From positions 1 to 64,000 of the forward strand of contig WLJO01000006.1 of assembly GCA_009701715.1 (NCBI GenBank): a stretch of 64,000 bases of DNA, given 5' to 3'. The translations under genes and the position numbers were made by a program. Source of the DNA: Actinomycetota bacterium (GTDB taxonomy: Bacteria > Actinomycetota > Acidimicrobiia > Acidimicrobiales > Ilumatobacteraceae). This document shows positions 16,596 through 27,691 of the stretch, in pieces. The notes beneath the pieces were generated by a model. That model did no database searches, was not told the DNA's origin, and saw only the letters and a program-made list of their open reading frames with translations. The stretch's first letter is position 1; each line of letters begins with the position of its first letter.

Positions 16596-18849
16596 TCCGT
16601 GCGCTCAGCACGACCGAGGCAGCACTCGCCGTCGTGCTGGTGAACCGGAACGCGAGCGTGTCTCCTGCGGCGAACGTCACCGGAGTACCGACGAAACTGC
16701 ATGCTGTGGCAGCGGACATGCTGCACGTGACCGTGGTGGCTGCCCCGTTCTTGAAAACCGTGACCGTTCCGGTGATCGCGATGCTGGACCGGGCGAACAG
16801 CGTGCCCACGGCGCCGCCAGACACCGGCACGTTGGTCGGGGTTGTCGCTGTCGACGTCAGCACACCGGGCGCCGCGTACAGCGTGTTGTTGTTCAGTCCC
16901 GCTACACCTGCGGTGACCAGAACGGCACCGGTCGGGCCGGTTGCCCCGATTGCCCCGATCGGGCCCAAGAGACCGGACGGTCCGATGGGTCCTGTTGCCC
17001 CTCTCACGCCGGTCGCACCCGCGGGACCGGCCAAACCGGTCGCACCACGTACACCCGTCGCACCCGTGACGCCCGCGCCCGTCGCACCCGCCGGACCGGC
17101 CAAACCGGTCGCACCACGTACACCCGTGACGCCCGCGCCCGTCGCACCCGCCGGACCGGCCAAACCGGTCGCACCACGTACACCCGTCGCACCCGTGGCA
17201 CCCGCAGGTCCAGTCGGTCCGAGCAGCCCCGACGCCCCAACCAGTCCGGTCGCACCCGTTACGCCAGCACCCGCAGCGCCCGTCGCACCCGCCGGACCCG
17301 TCGCTCCGAGATCACCCTTGGCTCCCGTCGCACCCGTGGCACCCGCAGGTCCAGTCGGTCCGAGCAGCCCCGACGCCCCAACCAGTCCGGTTGCACCCCG
17401 GTCACCGGTTGCGCCCTTGAGCCCTGTTGCGCCCACAGGTCCGGTCGCGCCCTGCAAACCCTGCACCCCTTGAAGTCCCTGTGCGCCAGTAGCTCCTCGG
17501 ACACCGGTAGCACCAGTGGTACCGGCACCCGTGGCACCGCGCGCACCGGTGGCCCCCACTGCGCCGGTTGCCCCGGTGGCGCCGCCGGTACCCGGGTTGA
17601 CCTGCCCCGCGGAAGCATCAAAGCGAACGATCCGGTTCGTGGTCACTCCGTTGTACTGGGTGAAACTGCCGACGGCGACCACTTTGGCGTCGAGTTGGAC
17701 TGCCATTGCGTACACATCGCCGTTGAACGCTTGCCCAACATTCGAGGCGAACACGGTGTCCGTGCTCCCGTCGGTGTTCAGCCGGGCGACGTGACCCGCA
17801 AGCGTGCCACCGAGTTGCACGAAGGTTCCGCCCAACAGGATCTCGTCATCGGGCTGCACGACCACGCTGTAGACGTCGGAGTTGAACCCAGCGCCGATCG
17901 TGGAGAGAAAAGCGGTGTCGGGTGACCCGTCGCTGTTGAGTCGGGCGGCGTAACCGGCACCGGTTCCCGCCAGCGTCGTGAACACGCCGCCGACCACCAC
18001 CTTGTCGTTGCTCTGCGCATCGAGTGCGTACACAGTCGAGTCGAGACCGGTGCCGAGTGCACTGGTGAACGCAGCATCGTTCGTCCCGTCGGTGTTCAGC
18101 CTCACCAGGTACTTCGCACTGGCGGAACCCAACTGGGTGAAGGCGCCACCGATCACGATCTTCCCGGTCGACTGCAGAGCTATCGAGTACACGTCGAGGT
18201 TCAGGCCGCTGCCGACGTTGCCGGCGAACGTGGAGTCCTTCGTGCCGTCCGCATTGAGCCGGGCTACGTAGGCCGGGCCACCTCCCTGGAACTGGGTGAA
18301 CGCGCCGCCTGCGAGAATCTTGCCGTCCGACTGCAAGGCGAGCGCGTTCACGTCGAAGTTAAAGCCCGAGCCAACCGACGCTGTGAACGCCGTATCCGGC
18401 GTTCCGTCACTGTTCAGGCGGGCGATGTACTTCACCGCTGACCCGTTGAGTTGCGTAAAGCCACCCCCGATGACGATCTTGTTGTCAAGCTGAACCACGA
18501 TCGAGTTGACGTACCCGTTTACCGTTGCGGTGAACGAGGTGTCTTTCGTGCCATCAGCATTCAGGCGGATGAGATAGCTGACTGCAGAACCGCTGAACTG
18601 GGTGAAATCACCGCCCACAACGATCTTCCCGTTCGACTGGATCGCCACCGAGTAGACGAAGTTGTTGAAGCCGGTTCCGGTGTTGGTGGTGAACGTGACG
18701 TCCCGAGAGCCGTCCAGCCCGACAGCCGGGCCGACCCCAACGAGTCCGACGACGGGCACCGCCAGCAGCGCAACCAAGGCCGCTGCCCAACGCCGCCTGC
18801 GCAAGAGCCCGTGCCACCTCGACATCTTCGATTCCGGACGTGCCACCAT
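16588..18849 (-). CDS. Secreted delta-60 beta-propeller protein with collagen-like stalk
   Basis: 753 aa. A twin-basic N-terminus and hydrophobic signal ([20 protein letters not shown]) precede about seven delta-60/DUF5122 repeats of ~53 aa with the consensus [20 protein letters not shown] ... [12 protein letters not shown] (residues ~45-425). Residues ~430-645 are Gly-X-Y collagen-like repeats, mainly GATGAxG/GPAGATG, with no interruption longer than a few residues. The C-terminal ~105 aa ([20 protein letters not shown]...) is a beta-rich cap like the C-terminal domains of bacterial collagen-like surface proteins. No sortase motif or C-terminal membrane helix is seen. It is probably a trimeric surface or extracellular filament protein. 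The DNA for the collagen part is a mosaic of near-exact repeats. Confidence 0.85.
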   Translation of the reverse strand: MVARPESKMSRWHGLLRRRRWAAALVALLAVPVVGLVGVGPAVGLDGSRDVTFTTNTGTGFNNFVYSVAIQSNGKIVVGGDFTQFSGSAVSYLIRLNADGTKDTSFTATVNGYVNSIVVQLDNKIVIGGGFTQLNGSAVKYIARLNSDGTPDTAFTASVGSGFNFDVNALALQSDGKILAGGAFTQFQGGGPAYVARLNADGTKDSTFAGNVGSGLNLDVYSIALQSTGKIVIGGAFTQLGSASAKYLVRLNTDGTNDAAFTSALGTGLDSTVYALDAQSNDKVVVGGVFTTLAGTGAGYAARLNSDGSPDTAFLSTIGAGFNSDVYSVVVQPDDEILLGGTFVQLGGTLAGHVARLNTDGSTDTVFASNVGQAFNGDVYAMAVQLDAKVVAVGSFTQYNGVTTNRIVRFDASAGQVNPGTGGATGATGAVGATGARGATGAGTTGATGVRGATGAQGLQGVQGLQGATGPVGATGLKGATGDRGATGLVGASGLLGPTGPAGATGATGAKGDLGATGPAGATGAAGAGVTGATGLVGASGLLGPTGPAGATGATGVRGATGLAGPAGATGAGVTGVRGATGLAGPAGATGAGVTGATGVRGATGLAGPAGATGVRGATGPIGPSGLLGPIGAIGATGPTGAVLVTAGVAGLNNNTLYAAPGVLTSTATTPTNVPVSGGAVGTLFARSSIAITGTVTVFKNGAATTVTCSMSAATACSFVGTPVTFAAGDTLAFRFTSTTASAASVVLSARIS
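17023..17400. repeat. Tandem DNA repeats in the collagen-like region
   Basis: Near-identical ~60-bp units run from about 17023 to 17190 (the segment 17101-17160 matches the following one with a 60-nt period; an earlier unit has 9 extra nt). A second ~55-bp block at about 17195-17250 recurs at about 17336-17390. They encode repeated Gly-X-Y triplets and are prone to slippage and length variation. Confidence 0.85.
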
Positions 18850-18981
18850 TACTCCTCATTGAGCCGAGCCACCGCTGCGACATGCACTACGACTCTAGAC
18901 CGGCGCGAACGGTGTCGCGATAGGGGCACTCGCCATGGCCGGAGGCAGCACGCCCTCTGCCGAATGGGCAAGAATTGGGGG

Positions 18982-19740
18982 ATGACCACCAAGAACCTCT
19001 TCGACATGTCCGGCAAGGTCGCCCTCGTTACCGGCGGCAGTCGCGGCCTCGGACGCGAGATGGCGCTGGCGTTCGCCGACCACGGCGCCGACGTCATCAT
19101 CGCCAGCCGCAAGCTGGAGAACTGCGAGACCGTCGCCAACGAGGTTCGGGAACGCGGCCGCAAGGCTCTCGCTGTTGCGTATCACGCCGCGTCGTGGAGC
19201 GGGGCCGAGGCCCTCGCCAAGGCCGCGTACGACGAGTTCGGCCGGATTGACGTTCTCGTGAACAACGCCGGCATGTCGCCGCTCTACGAGACGCTGGAGG
19301 GCATCACCGAGGACCTCTACGACAAGGTGCTCGACGTCAACCTCAAGGGACCGTTCCGGCTCACGGCGATCGTCGGTACGAAGATGGCCGAGGGTGCCGG
19401 CGGCTCGGTGATCTTCGTGTCCTCCACGGCATCCCTGAAGGCATCAAAGGGTGAGGCACCGTACGGTGCGGCCAAGGCGGGCGTGAACAGCCTCACACTC
19501 TCCTTTGCACAGGCATTCGCCCCCAAGGTTCGCGTGAACTGCATCGTGCCCGGCCCGTTCCTCACGGATATCGCCAAAGCCTGGGACATGGAAACCTTCA
19601 ACAAGAACGCAAGGGCAACCATCGGCCTGCAACGGGGCGGGCAACCGAGTGAGATCGTCGGGGCGGCGCTGTACCTCGCGAGCAACGCGTCCAGCTTCAC
19701 CACCGGCGAGTGGCTCCGCGTGGACGGTGGCGTGTGGTGA
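18982..19740 (+). CDS. Short-chain dehydrogenase/reductase (FabG-like)
   Basis: 252 aa from ATG 18982. TGGSRGLGREMALAFADHGA cofactor loop, VLVNNAGMSPLYETL, FVSSTASLKASKGEAPYGAA with YxxxK (YGAAKAG) and the C-terminal SFTTGEWLRVDGGVW typical of FabG-like SDRs. The last four bases of its stop region overlap the GTG start of the P450 gene (GTGA), and the GH2 gene begins directly after the P450, so all three form one operon. An alcohol/ketone redox step next to a P450 suggests modification of a hydroxylated lipid or sterol-like substrate, but this is inference. Confidence 0.92.
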   Translation: MTTKNLFDMSGKVALVTGGSRGLGREMALAFADHGADVIIASRKLENCETVANEVRERGRKALAVAYHAASWSGAEALAKAAYDEFGRIDVLVNNAGMSPLYETLEGITEDLYDKVLDVNLKGPFRLTAIVGTKMAEGAGGSVIFVSSTASLKASKGEAPYGAAKAGVNSLTLSFAQAFAPKVRVNCIVPGPFLTDIAKAWDMETFNKNARATIGLQRGGQPSEIVGAALYLASNASSFTTGEWLRVDGGVW

Positions 19741-20957
19741 GCGGGATCGTCGATTGGGTAGACCTCAAGGCCGCCGACACCTACGCGAACGGGCATCCGT
19801 GGGACGCGTACGCTCGACTCCGCAACGAGTCCCCGGTTGCGTGGCATCCCGAGAGCGACGGCCCCGGCTTCTGGGCGCTGTCGAAATGGGCCGATGTGCG
19901 TACCGTCTCTCGCCAACCGCAGCGCTTCTCGTCGTACCGACGCGGCGTGATGATGGAGGAGATCGACGAGGCCCAGCTCGGCGCGCAACGGTTGATGATG
20001 CTGAACATGGACCCTCCCCAGCACGACCGTTTCAAGCTGCTCGTCTCGCGTGGTTTCACGCCGAAGGCCGCTGCGGGTCTGGTGCCCCGCATCCACGACC
20101 TCGCGCGGGAGATCGTCGACGACGTCATCGGTCGCGGCGAGGGTGACTTCGTTGCGGACCTCGCCGGACGGCTTCCGAGCGGCTTGATCGCCGAGTTCAT
20201 GGGCATCCCGCGCAGTGACGGCGAGCACCTCTACGAGCTCACCGAGATCATGCATACCACCGACGAGACGATCGCTCCTCCCGAGAGGAAGATGGCGGCA
20301 ATCGGCGAGATGCTCGGCTATGCGGCGGGGGTTGCCCAGTCCAAGCGGAGGAACCCTGGCGAGGACATCGGTACCGCACTCGTGCAGGCCGAGGTGGACG
20401 GCGTGTCGCTCACCGACGAGGAGTTCCAGTGGTTCTTCCTGCTGCTCGTCAACGCCGGCGGCGACACGACGCGCAATCTGGTGGCGGCGGGGATGCAGTT
20501 GTTGTTCGAACACCCGGACCAGAGGGCGCGGCTCACTGCCGACCTAGACGGCCTGATGGGTAGCGCCATCGAGGAGATGCTGCGCTACACCACCCCGGTC
20601 ATCTACTTCCGCCGGACGCTCACCGAGGACACCGAGATCCGGGACGTACCGATGCGGGCGGGCGACAAGGTGGTCATGCTGTACGGATCGGTGAACCGCG
20701 ATGAGGAAGTGTTCGAGGACGCCGACCGTTTCGACGTCGGCCGCACACCGAACCCGCACATGGCCTTCGGCGGTGGCGGTCCACACCTCTGTCTGGGCAT
20801 GCACGTGGCGCGCATCGAGATCGACGCGATGTTCCGCCAGATCCTCACCCGCATGCCCGACCTGCGGCCCGCCGGCGAGCGTCATCTGATGGCCTCCAAC
20901 TTCATCGCCGGTGTGCACTCGATGCCCGTACAGTGGACGCCCGGAGGCGTGTCCTGA
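19737..20957 (+). CDS. Cytochrome P450
   Basis: 406 aa. I-helix oxygen-activation motif LLLVNAGGDTTRNLVAAGMQ, K-helix ExxR in EEMLRY, and heme-binding AFGGGGPHLCLGMHVARIE with the axial Cys. MNMDPPQHDRFKLLVSRGFT and NAGGDTTRN resemble the CYP125/CYP142/CYP124 group of actinobacterial sterol and lipid oxidases; subfamily assignment is tentative. The GTG start at 19737 overlaps the stop of the SDR (4 bp). It needs ferredoxin and reductase partners that are not seen in this window. Confidence 0.94.
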   Translation: MSGIVDWVDLKAADTYANGHPWDAYARLRNESPVAWHPESDGPGFWALSKWADVRTVSRQPQRFSSYRRGVMMEEIDEAQLGAQRLMMLNMDPPQHDRFKLLVSRGFTPKAAAGLVPRIHDLAREIVDDVIGRGEGDFVADLAGRLPSGLIAEFMGIPRSDGEHLYELTEIMHTTDETIAPPERKMAAIGEMLGYAAGVAQSKRRNPGEDIGTALVQAEVDGVSLTDEEFQWFFLLLVNAGGDTTRNLVAAGMQLLFEHPDQRARLTADLDGLMGSAIEEMLRYTTPVIYFRRTLTEDTEIRDVPMRAGDKVVMLYGSVNRDEEVFEDADRFDVGRTPNPHMAFGGGGPHLCLGMHVARIEIDAMFRQILTRMPDLRPAGERHLMASNFIAGVHSMPVQWTPGGVS

Positions 20958-23084
20958 GTGGATCTTTCGGGTACCTGGCGAGCGACGCTCGCCGACGATG
21001 AACTACGGCGAAGTGGCATCGGACCCGAGTTCGATGACTCGTCGTGGGAACCCGTCGCGGTGCCCGGGCACTGGCGCAGCACCCCGGCATTCTCCGACTC
21101 CGACGGCCCGTTGCTGTTCCGCCGTCCTGTCGAGATCAGCGCCGCCGCGCCGGGCGATCGCCAGTGGTTGGTGTTCGACGGGCTCTTCTACCAAGCCGAT
21201 GTCTGGTTCGACGGCGTCTATCTCGGCGACCCCGAGGGCTACTTCTTCCCGCACTCGTTCGACATCACGTCCATCGCACGGCTCGGCTCCGAGCACGCAC
21301 TCGCCGTCGAGGTGAACTGCGCGCCGCAGCGCAACAAGACGGCCAAGCGGAACCTCACGGGTGTCTTCCAGCACTGGGATGCTCTGGACCCCGATTGGAA
21401 TCCCGGTGGTATCTGGCGCCCGGTCCGTATCGAGACCACCGGCCCCGTGCGCATCGACCGCCTTCGGGTGCTGTGCCGCGACGCGAACGCCGGCCGGGCG
21501 AACCTGCTGCTGCACGCGCGTCTGGACAGCGACGCGCCCCACTCGGTCCGCATCCGCACCACGGTCAACGGCTACACGCAGCGCGAGCGGGTGCAGCCCC
21601 TCGCCAAGGGCGCCAACGAGGTCGAGTGGACATTCGGCGTGGACAACCCACGTCTGTGGTGGCCGTGGAGCATGGGTGCCCAGGAGCTCACCGACGTGAC
21701 CGTCGAGGTGTTCATTGAGGGGGGCGAGCAGGCGAGCGATACTGCGGTTCGCCGGACAGGGCTGCGCCAGGTTGCGCTGGACCGGTGGCAGTTGTCGGTG
21801 AACGGTGAGCGCCTGTTCATCAAGGGTGCCAACCACGGCCCCACCCGCATGCAGATCGGCGAGGCAACCGCCGCCGAGCTACGACGCGATGTTGAGCTCG
21901 CACAGGACGCCGGGCTCGACCTCTTGCGCATCCACGCCCACATCACGCGCCCGGAGCTCTACGAGGCAGCCGACGAGCTCGGCATGCTGCTCTGGCAGGA
22001 TCTCCCGCTCCAGTGGGGGTACGCACGCAGCGTTCGCAAGCAGGCCACCGCGCAGGCGCGCGAAGCCGTCGATCTGCTCGGTCACCACCCGTCCATCGCC
22101 GTATGGTGCGGCCACAACGAACCGTTCCGCCTCGACGTCGAGCCGGGCAGGCCGACGAACATGCCGTTGCTCGCCGCAAAGTGGATCGCCGGCCAGCAAC
22201 TCCCCACGTGGAACAAGACGGTCCTGGACCGCTGGATCAAGCGTTCGCTGGAGCGCAGCGACGGCAGCAGGCCGGTCGTGGCTCACTCCGGTGTCCTTCC
22301 CCACCTGCCGATGCTCGACGGCACGGACAGCCACCTCTACTTCGGCTGGTACCACGGCAACGAGCGCGACCTGCCGGGCTTCGCGGCCGCAGTCCCGAGC
22401 ATGGTGCGCTTCGTGAGCGAATTCGGAGCTCAGGCTGTGCCAGCGAGTGCTGCATTCATGGAGCCCGAGCGCTGGCCCAACCTCGACTGGGCCCATCTGG
22501 AGCGGCATCACGCGCTACAGAAGTCGATCTTCGACAAGCGCGTCCCCCCGGCGGACTACGACACGTTCGAGGACTGGCAGGCCGCTACGCAGCAGTACCA
22601 GGCGATGCTCCTCAAGCACCACATCGAGACCCTGCGGCGCCTCAAATACCGACCCACCGGCGGATTCTGCCTGTTCGCCTTCGCGGACGGGAACCCGGGC
22701 GTGACGTGGAGCATCCTCGACCACGACCGGCAGCGCAAGCGCGGCTTCGACGCTGTCACCGATGCCTGTCGTCCGGTGATCGTCGTTGCCGACCGCATGC
22801 CCGAGCACACGAAACCTGGCGCGTCGCTCGCCCTGAACGTCCACGTCGTCAACGACCTCCGGCACGCGCTCGTCGATGCCGTGGTTGTTGCTCGGCTCTC
22901 GTGGCCCGGGGGTGAGCGATCGTGGCGATTCGCTGGAACCGTGCGTGCCGACGCCTGCGCCCTCGTCGGCACGCTGCAGTTCGTTACTCCCGATGTCACC
23001 GGGGCGCTCACGCTGGACCTCACGCTCGAGCACGCTGCAGCAGCCGCCACCAACCGCTACGGCACGCTGCTGACCGCTTCCTAA
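20958..23084 (+). CDS. Glycoside hydrolase family 2 protein (beta-mannosidase/beta-galactosidase-like)
   Basis: 708 aa from a GTG that directly follows the P450 stop. Domains in order: galactose-binding-like N-terminal domain (DLSGTWRATLADDELRRSGI, to ~170), an immunoglobulin-like sandwich (~175-265), and a TIM barrel with LFIKGANHGPTRMQIGEATA, the acid/base Glu in VWCGHNEPFRLDV and a likely nucleophile Glu in RFVSEFGAQAVP. A C-terminal beta domain follows. No signal peptide is visible, so it appears cytosolic. Its place directly behind an SDR and a P450 is unusual; it could deglycosylate a glycoside that the other two enzymes then process. Confidence 0.88.
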   Translation: MDLSGTWRATLADDELRRSGIGPEFDDSSWEPVAVPGHWRSTPAFSDSDGPLLFRRPVEISAAAPGDRQWLVFDGLFYQADVWFDGVYLGDPEGYFFPHSFDITSIARLGSEHALAVEVNCAPQRNKTAKRNLTGVFQHWDALDPDWNPGGIWRPVRIETTGPVRIDRLRVLCRDANAGRANLLLHARLDSDAPHSVRIRTTVNGYTQRERVQPLAKGANEVEWTFGVDNPRLWWPWSMGAQELTDVTVEVFIEGGEQASDTAVRRTGLRQVALDRWQLSVNGERLFIKGANHGPTRMQIGEATAAELRRDVELAQDAGLDLLRIHAHITRPELYEAADELGMLLWQDLPLQWGYARSVRKQATAQAREAVDLLGHHPSIAVWCGHNEPFRLDVEPGRPTNMPLLAAKWIAGQQLPTWNKTVLDRWIKRSLERSDGSRPVVAHSGVLPHLPMLDGTDSHLYFGWYHGNERDLPGFAAAVPSMVRFVSEFGAQAVPASAAFMEPERWPNLDWAHLERHHALQKSIFDKRVPPADYDTFEDWQAATQQYQAMLLKHHIETLRRLKYRPTGGFCLFAFADGNPGVTWSILDHDRQRKRGFDAVTDACRPVIVVADRMPEHTKPGASLALNVHVVNDLRHALVDAVVVARLSWPGGERSWRFAGTVRADACALVGTLQFVTPDVTGALTLDLTLEHAAAAATNRYGTLLTAS

Positions 23085-23146
23085 AACTGAAAACCGGGCC
23101 GGTTACCGCCGCGCAGGGCTTCGGCAACCGATCCGGTACTACCGGG

Positions 23147-23207
23147 ACTCACTTGTTGCGAGCGAGTTCCTTGCGGTTCTTCAGCTTGGACTTGCGGTAG
23201 TCCTTGT
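23147..23207 (-). repeat. Displaced copy of the sdhB 3' end (direct repeat A)
   Basis: 61 bp identical at 59 positions to 24976-25036, which is the genuine 3' end of sdhB. On the minus strand it still encodes the last 18 residues of SdhB ([18 protein letters not shown]) plus the stop. Both differences are synonymous. The similarity ends abruptly on each side. It lies 62 bp past the stop of the convergent GH2 gene. Confidence 0.95.
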
Positions 23208-23213
23208 CGGGAT

Positions 23214-23753
23214 CTACTGCACAACCCGCACGGGCGTGCACAGATACACGGAACGGGTGGGCTCGGGCGATGAGTAGGTTCGACAGATTCGGTAATTTCC
23301 TGGCACTATCCGCGGCGGAACCGGAAGGACGACGCTCATCGAGTACGCCACTCCGACGCCGAGCACCTCCCACGTCGGCTGAGAACTGCTGAATCTGTGC
23401 ACTTCGCTCCCCCATTCGTCTGCGATTACCCCCCACAGGGTCACCCATTCTCCACTGACTTGGGCATCGAAGTATGCGGCGACGCCTCCAATCCAAGCCT
23501 CTGTCGTGTCGGCCTGTGGGCTGACCGTCAGCGTCCCGCCGGGGCGCACCTCCGTGGGATTCACCCGGATACCGATCACGGCGTTGAGCGATTCCGACGA
23601 TGCCGTGACGCCGTCGTTTCCGGCCGGTTGAGTTGTTGCTGCCGAACAACCCCCGATTAGCGCCAGTGCCCAGACGCTTGTGATCAGTCTGTGTAGACGA
23701 CGTGCTCCTGCAGCGCCCTTCGGAGAGGAAGCACCCACGCCGCCGCTCCTCAT
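23214..23753 (-). CDS. Putative secreted lipoprotein
   Basis: 179 aa from ATG 23753, whose ATGA overlaps the stop of the protease remnant upstream. The N-terminus has basic residues, a hydrophobic core and a lipobox (ITSVWALALIGGCSAATT, Cys at ~35), so it is likely lipid-anchored outside the membrane. The mature part (VIGIRVNPTEVRPGGTLTVS ... GNYRICRTYSSPEPTRSVYL) looks like an Ig-like/Big-type beta domain. It ends 7 bp from the displaced sdhB tail. Not recognised as a named family. Hand counts of two 60-nt lines in this segment give ~57-58% GC, lower than in neighbouring genes (~63-68%). Confidence 0.65.
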   Translation of the reverse strand: MRSGGVGASSPKGAAGARRLHRLITSVWALALIGGCSAATTQPAGNDGVTASSESLNAVIGIRVNPTEVRPGGTLTVSPQADTTEAWIGGVAAYFDAQVSGEWVTLWGVIADEWGSEVHRFSSSQPTWEVLGVGVAYSMSVVLPVPPRIVPGNYRICRTYSSPEPTRSVYLCTPVRVVQ

Positions 23754-24711
23754 CCGACTGCGATAGCGCCCGAGGTCGTATGCGCTATCCAAAACACCAT
23801 TGAGAATCGGGTGAGGTTGGTGGTGCACGAGATAACCGTCCCAGCTGCGGTCGCTGTAGTGGAACTTGGCGTTGCGTACACAGGACCGCCGCTGTCGCCA
23901 AGGAGGCATGTTCTAGCGATTGTCCCGGTGTGTAGGTACATCACGCCGTTCACCATCATGTCCACGTCATTGCCCGTGACGGCCCCACAGCCGGTACCGG
24001 AGTTTCGGCCGCTCATGCAAAGACTCCCGGACGAAACGCCACCTGACCCGAATGCCCCCGTGATTGTCCGATGGCTATTGACAGAGGTGTATATGCGTGG
24101 CGTTGCATTGCCCGCCCGATCGAAGCGTCGTGGACCACTTCAACTGGAATGTTGCCCGCAACGCCCGAATCTTGGATCTGCTGTGCAACCTGCGACAAGT
24201 CGGCTGTCGCTCTTTCATCGACCCTGACGAGAATTCGACCGGCAACGACCTGCGGTTCAACAGACCAATTCACCCCGCGCCCGAGCAACGGGATCAACTG
24301 TGCTGTGACGCGAAGTTTGGCTGATCGAACGTCGTAATCGCCGTACGGTACGCCTCTCAGCCTGACGGGGGTTGTCTCATCGATAGACCCTCGGAGCGCC
24401 CAACGCGCATCCACCCAGTCTTGGGCCGTTGGCGAGACGAGGAAGACAAGTACCTGACTCCCGTCGGAGACTTGTTGTGCCGCTCCGAATCGACAATCGA
24501 AAGTCCGCCGAAGTACGGCCTCGACATCCACCCGATCCGGAGGTACCGATGCCGCGGGCGTGGGTGAATCCGCTAGGAGAGGCGCCTCAATCGTTGGTGA
24601 GAGCTCTTCTCCGCAGCTCGAAATCGAACTTGCCAGCGCGCTCGTGAACCCGGCCGAGGTCACCGTCACAAGCGACACGGCGACGAGACCCACGACAGCG
24701 CTCGTTTTCAC
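23750..24711 (-). pseudogene. Secreted chymotrypsin-like serine protease remnant, frameshifted and internally deleted
   Basis: Two frames make one broken gene. From ATG 24711 a signal peptide (KTSAVVGLVAVSLVTVTSAG) and a propeptide-like domain run in one frame to about 24140, then the frame drifts to a stop at 24013. In the other frame, open from 24139, the sequence continues RIYTSVNSHRTITGAF, SLCMSGRNSGTGCG and the catalytic-Ser motif CLLGDSGGPVY, ending at 23750. This matches the end of streptogrisin/alpha-lytic-type S1 proteases. The part that should hold the catalytic His and Asp is absent, so it cannot be an active protease. A coupled two-protein reading (ATGA overlap at 24013-24016) is formally possible but unlikely, because homology in the second frame begins well before that ATG. 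Confidence 0.75.
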
Positions 24712-24905
24712 GTCTTCCCTCTATCCACCGCCCGGGGCACTCCGAACACGCCTATGTTGAGCGCACGCGTGTAAGGGTGTCAACGATCAGTCTGAAAAAC
24801 TCTCGACTGGGCGAGACGGGCAACTGCTACTAAACGGTCGTCGGTAGCGGTGCATGGAACCGCACAGCCGGAGCGCCACGACGAGTCGACAAACCACCCT
24901 GGCTG

Positions 24906-24940
24906 CCACCGCACCCCGTGCACTGCCCGGGGTGCGGTGG
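24906..24940 (-). terminator. Hairpin downstream of sdhB
   Basis: Perfect 13-bp stem (24906-24918 with 24928-24940, 9-nt loop), 38 bp past the sdhB stop on the minus strand. There is no T-run, so it is a transcript-end or stabilising hairpin rather than a clear intrinsic terminator. The rest of 24712-24977 shows no gene. Confidence 0.6.
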
Positions 24941-24975
24941 ACATCGGCGAGTTACGCGGCCCCTCGGATGAACAC

Positions 24976-25036
24976 ACTCACTTGTTGCGAGCGAGTTCCT
25001 TACGGTTCTTCAGCTTGGACTTGCGATAGTCCTTGT
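24976..25036 (-). repeat. sdhB 3' end (direct repeat B)
   Basis: The in-place copy of the 61-bp repeat, forming the final codons and stop of sdhB; its partner is 23147-23207. Together the copies bound a 1.77-kb segment, in the manner of att sites left when an element integrates at the 3' end of a gene. Confidence 0.95.
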
Positions 25037-25750
25037 GCATGATCGCGATGACGTCGATGCTGATCGCCTTCGGGCACGCTGCCTCGCACTCACCGTGGTT
25101 GGTGCACGAGCCGAAGTACTCGTTCATCGTCTCCACCATGGCCTCGGTGCGCTTGTAGCGCTCGGCCTGACCCTGCGGGAGCAGGTTGAGGTGCGAGATC
25201 TTCGCCGACGTGAACAGGTGTGCAGCGCCGTTCGGGCACGCCGCCACGCAGGCGCCACAGCCGATGCAGGCAGCGGAGTCCATTGCGGCATCGGCGACCG
25301 GCTTCGGGATCGGGATGAGGTTTGCGTCCGGCGCGCCACCGGTGGGGGAGGTGATGAAGCCGCCCGACTCGATGATGCGGTCGAAGGCAGAGCGGTCCAC
25401 CATGAGGTCCTTCAGGATCGGGAAGGCCGATGCCCGGAAGGGTTCCACGGTGATGACGTCGCCGCTCGTGAACTTGCGCATGTGCAACTGGCACGTTGCC
25501 GTGGACTTCTCCGGGCCGTGCGACTGTCCGTTGATCATGAGGCCACACGTTCCACAGATGCCCTCGCGACAGTCGGAGTCGAACGTGATCGGTTCCTTGC
25601 CCTCGGTGATCAGGTTCTCGTTGACCACGTCGAGCAGTTCGAGGAACGAAGCCTCGTCGGTGACGGAGTCCACCTTGTACGTCTCGAATCGACCCTGGGC
25701 GGCGGGACCGTCCTGGCGCCAGATCTTGAGGGTGATGTTCCTGATGAGAC

Positions 25751-25754
<4 letters not shown>
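24978..25754 (-). CDS. sdhB: Succinate dehydrogenase iron-sulfur subunit
   Basis: 258 aa. It carries all three cluster motifs: 2Fe-2S ([17 protein letters not shown] plus a later Cys in [11 protein letters not shown]), 4Fe-4S ([15 protein letters not shown]) and 3Fe-4S ([15 protein letters not shown]). It passes electrons from SdhA flavin to the membrane quinone site. The GTG start at 25754 overlaps the sdhA stop (GTGA, 4 bp). The longer open frame to 25844 is rejected. Its last 18 codons are duplicated 1.8 kb downstream. Confidence 0.97.

Positions 25755-27687
<1,933 letters not shown>

Positions 27688-27691
<4 letters not shown>

Noticed and set aside
17023-17400. Possible CRISPR array in the collagen-like gene
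   Set aside because: Repeats are in frame and encode Gly-X-Y triplets.
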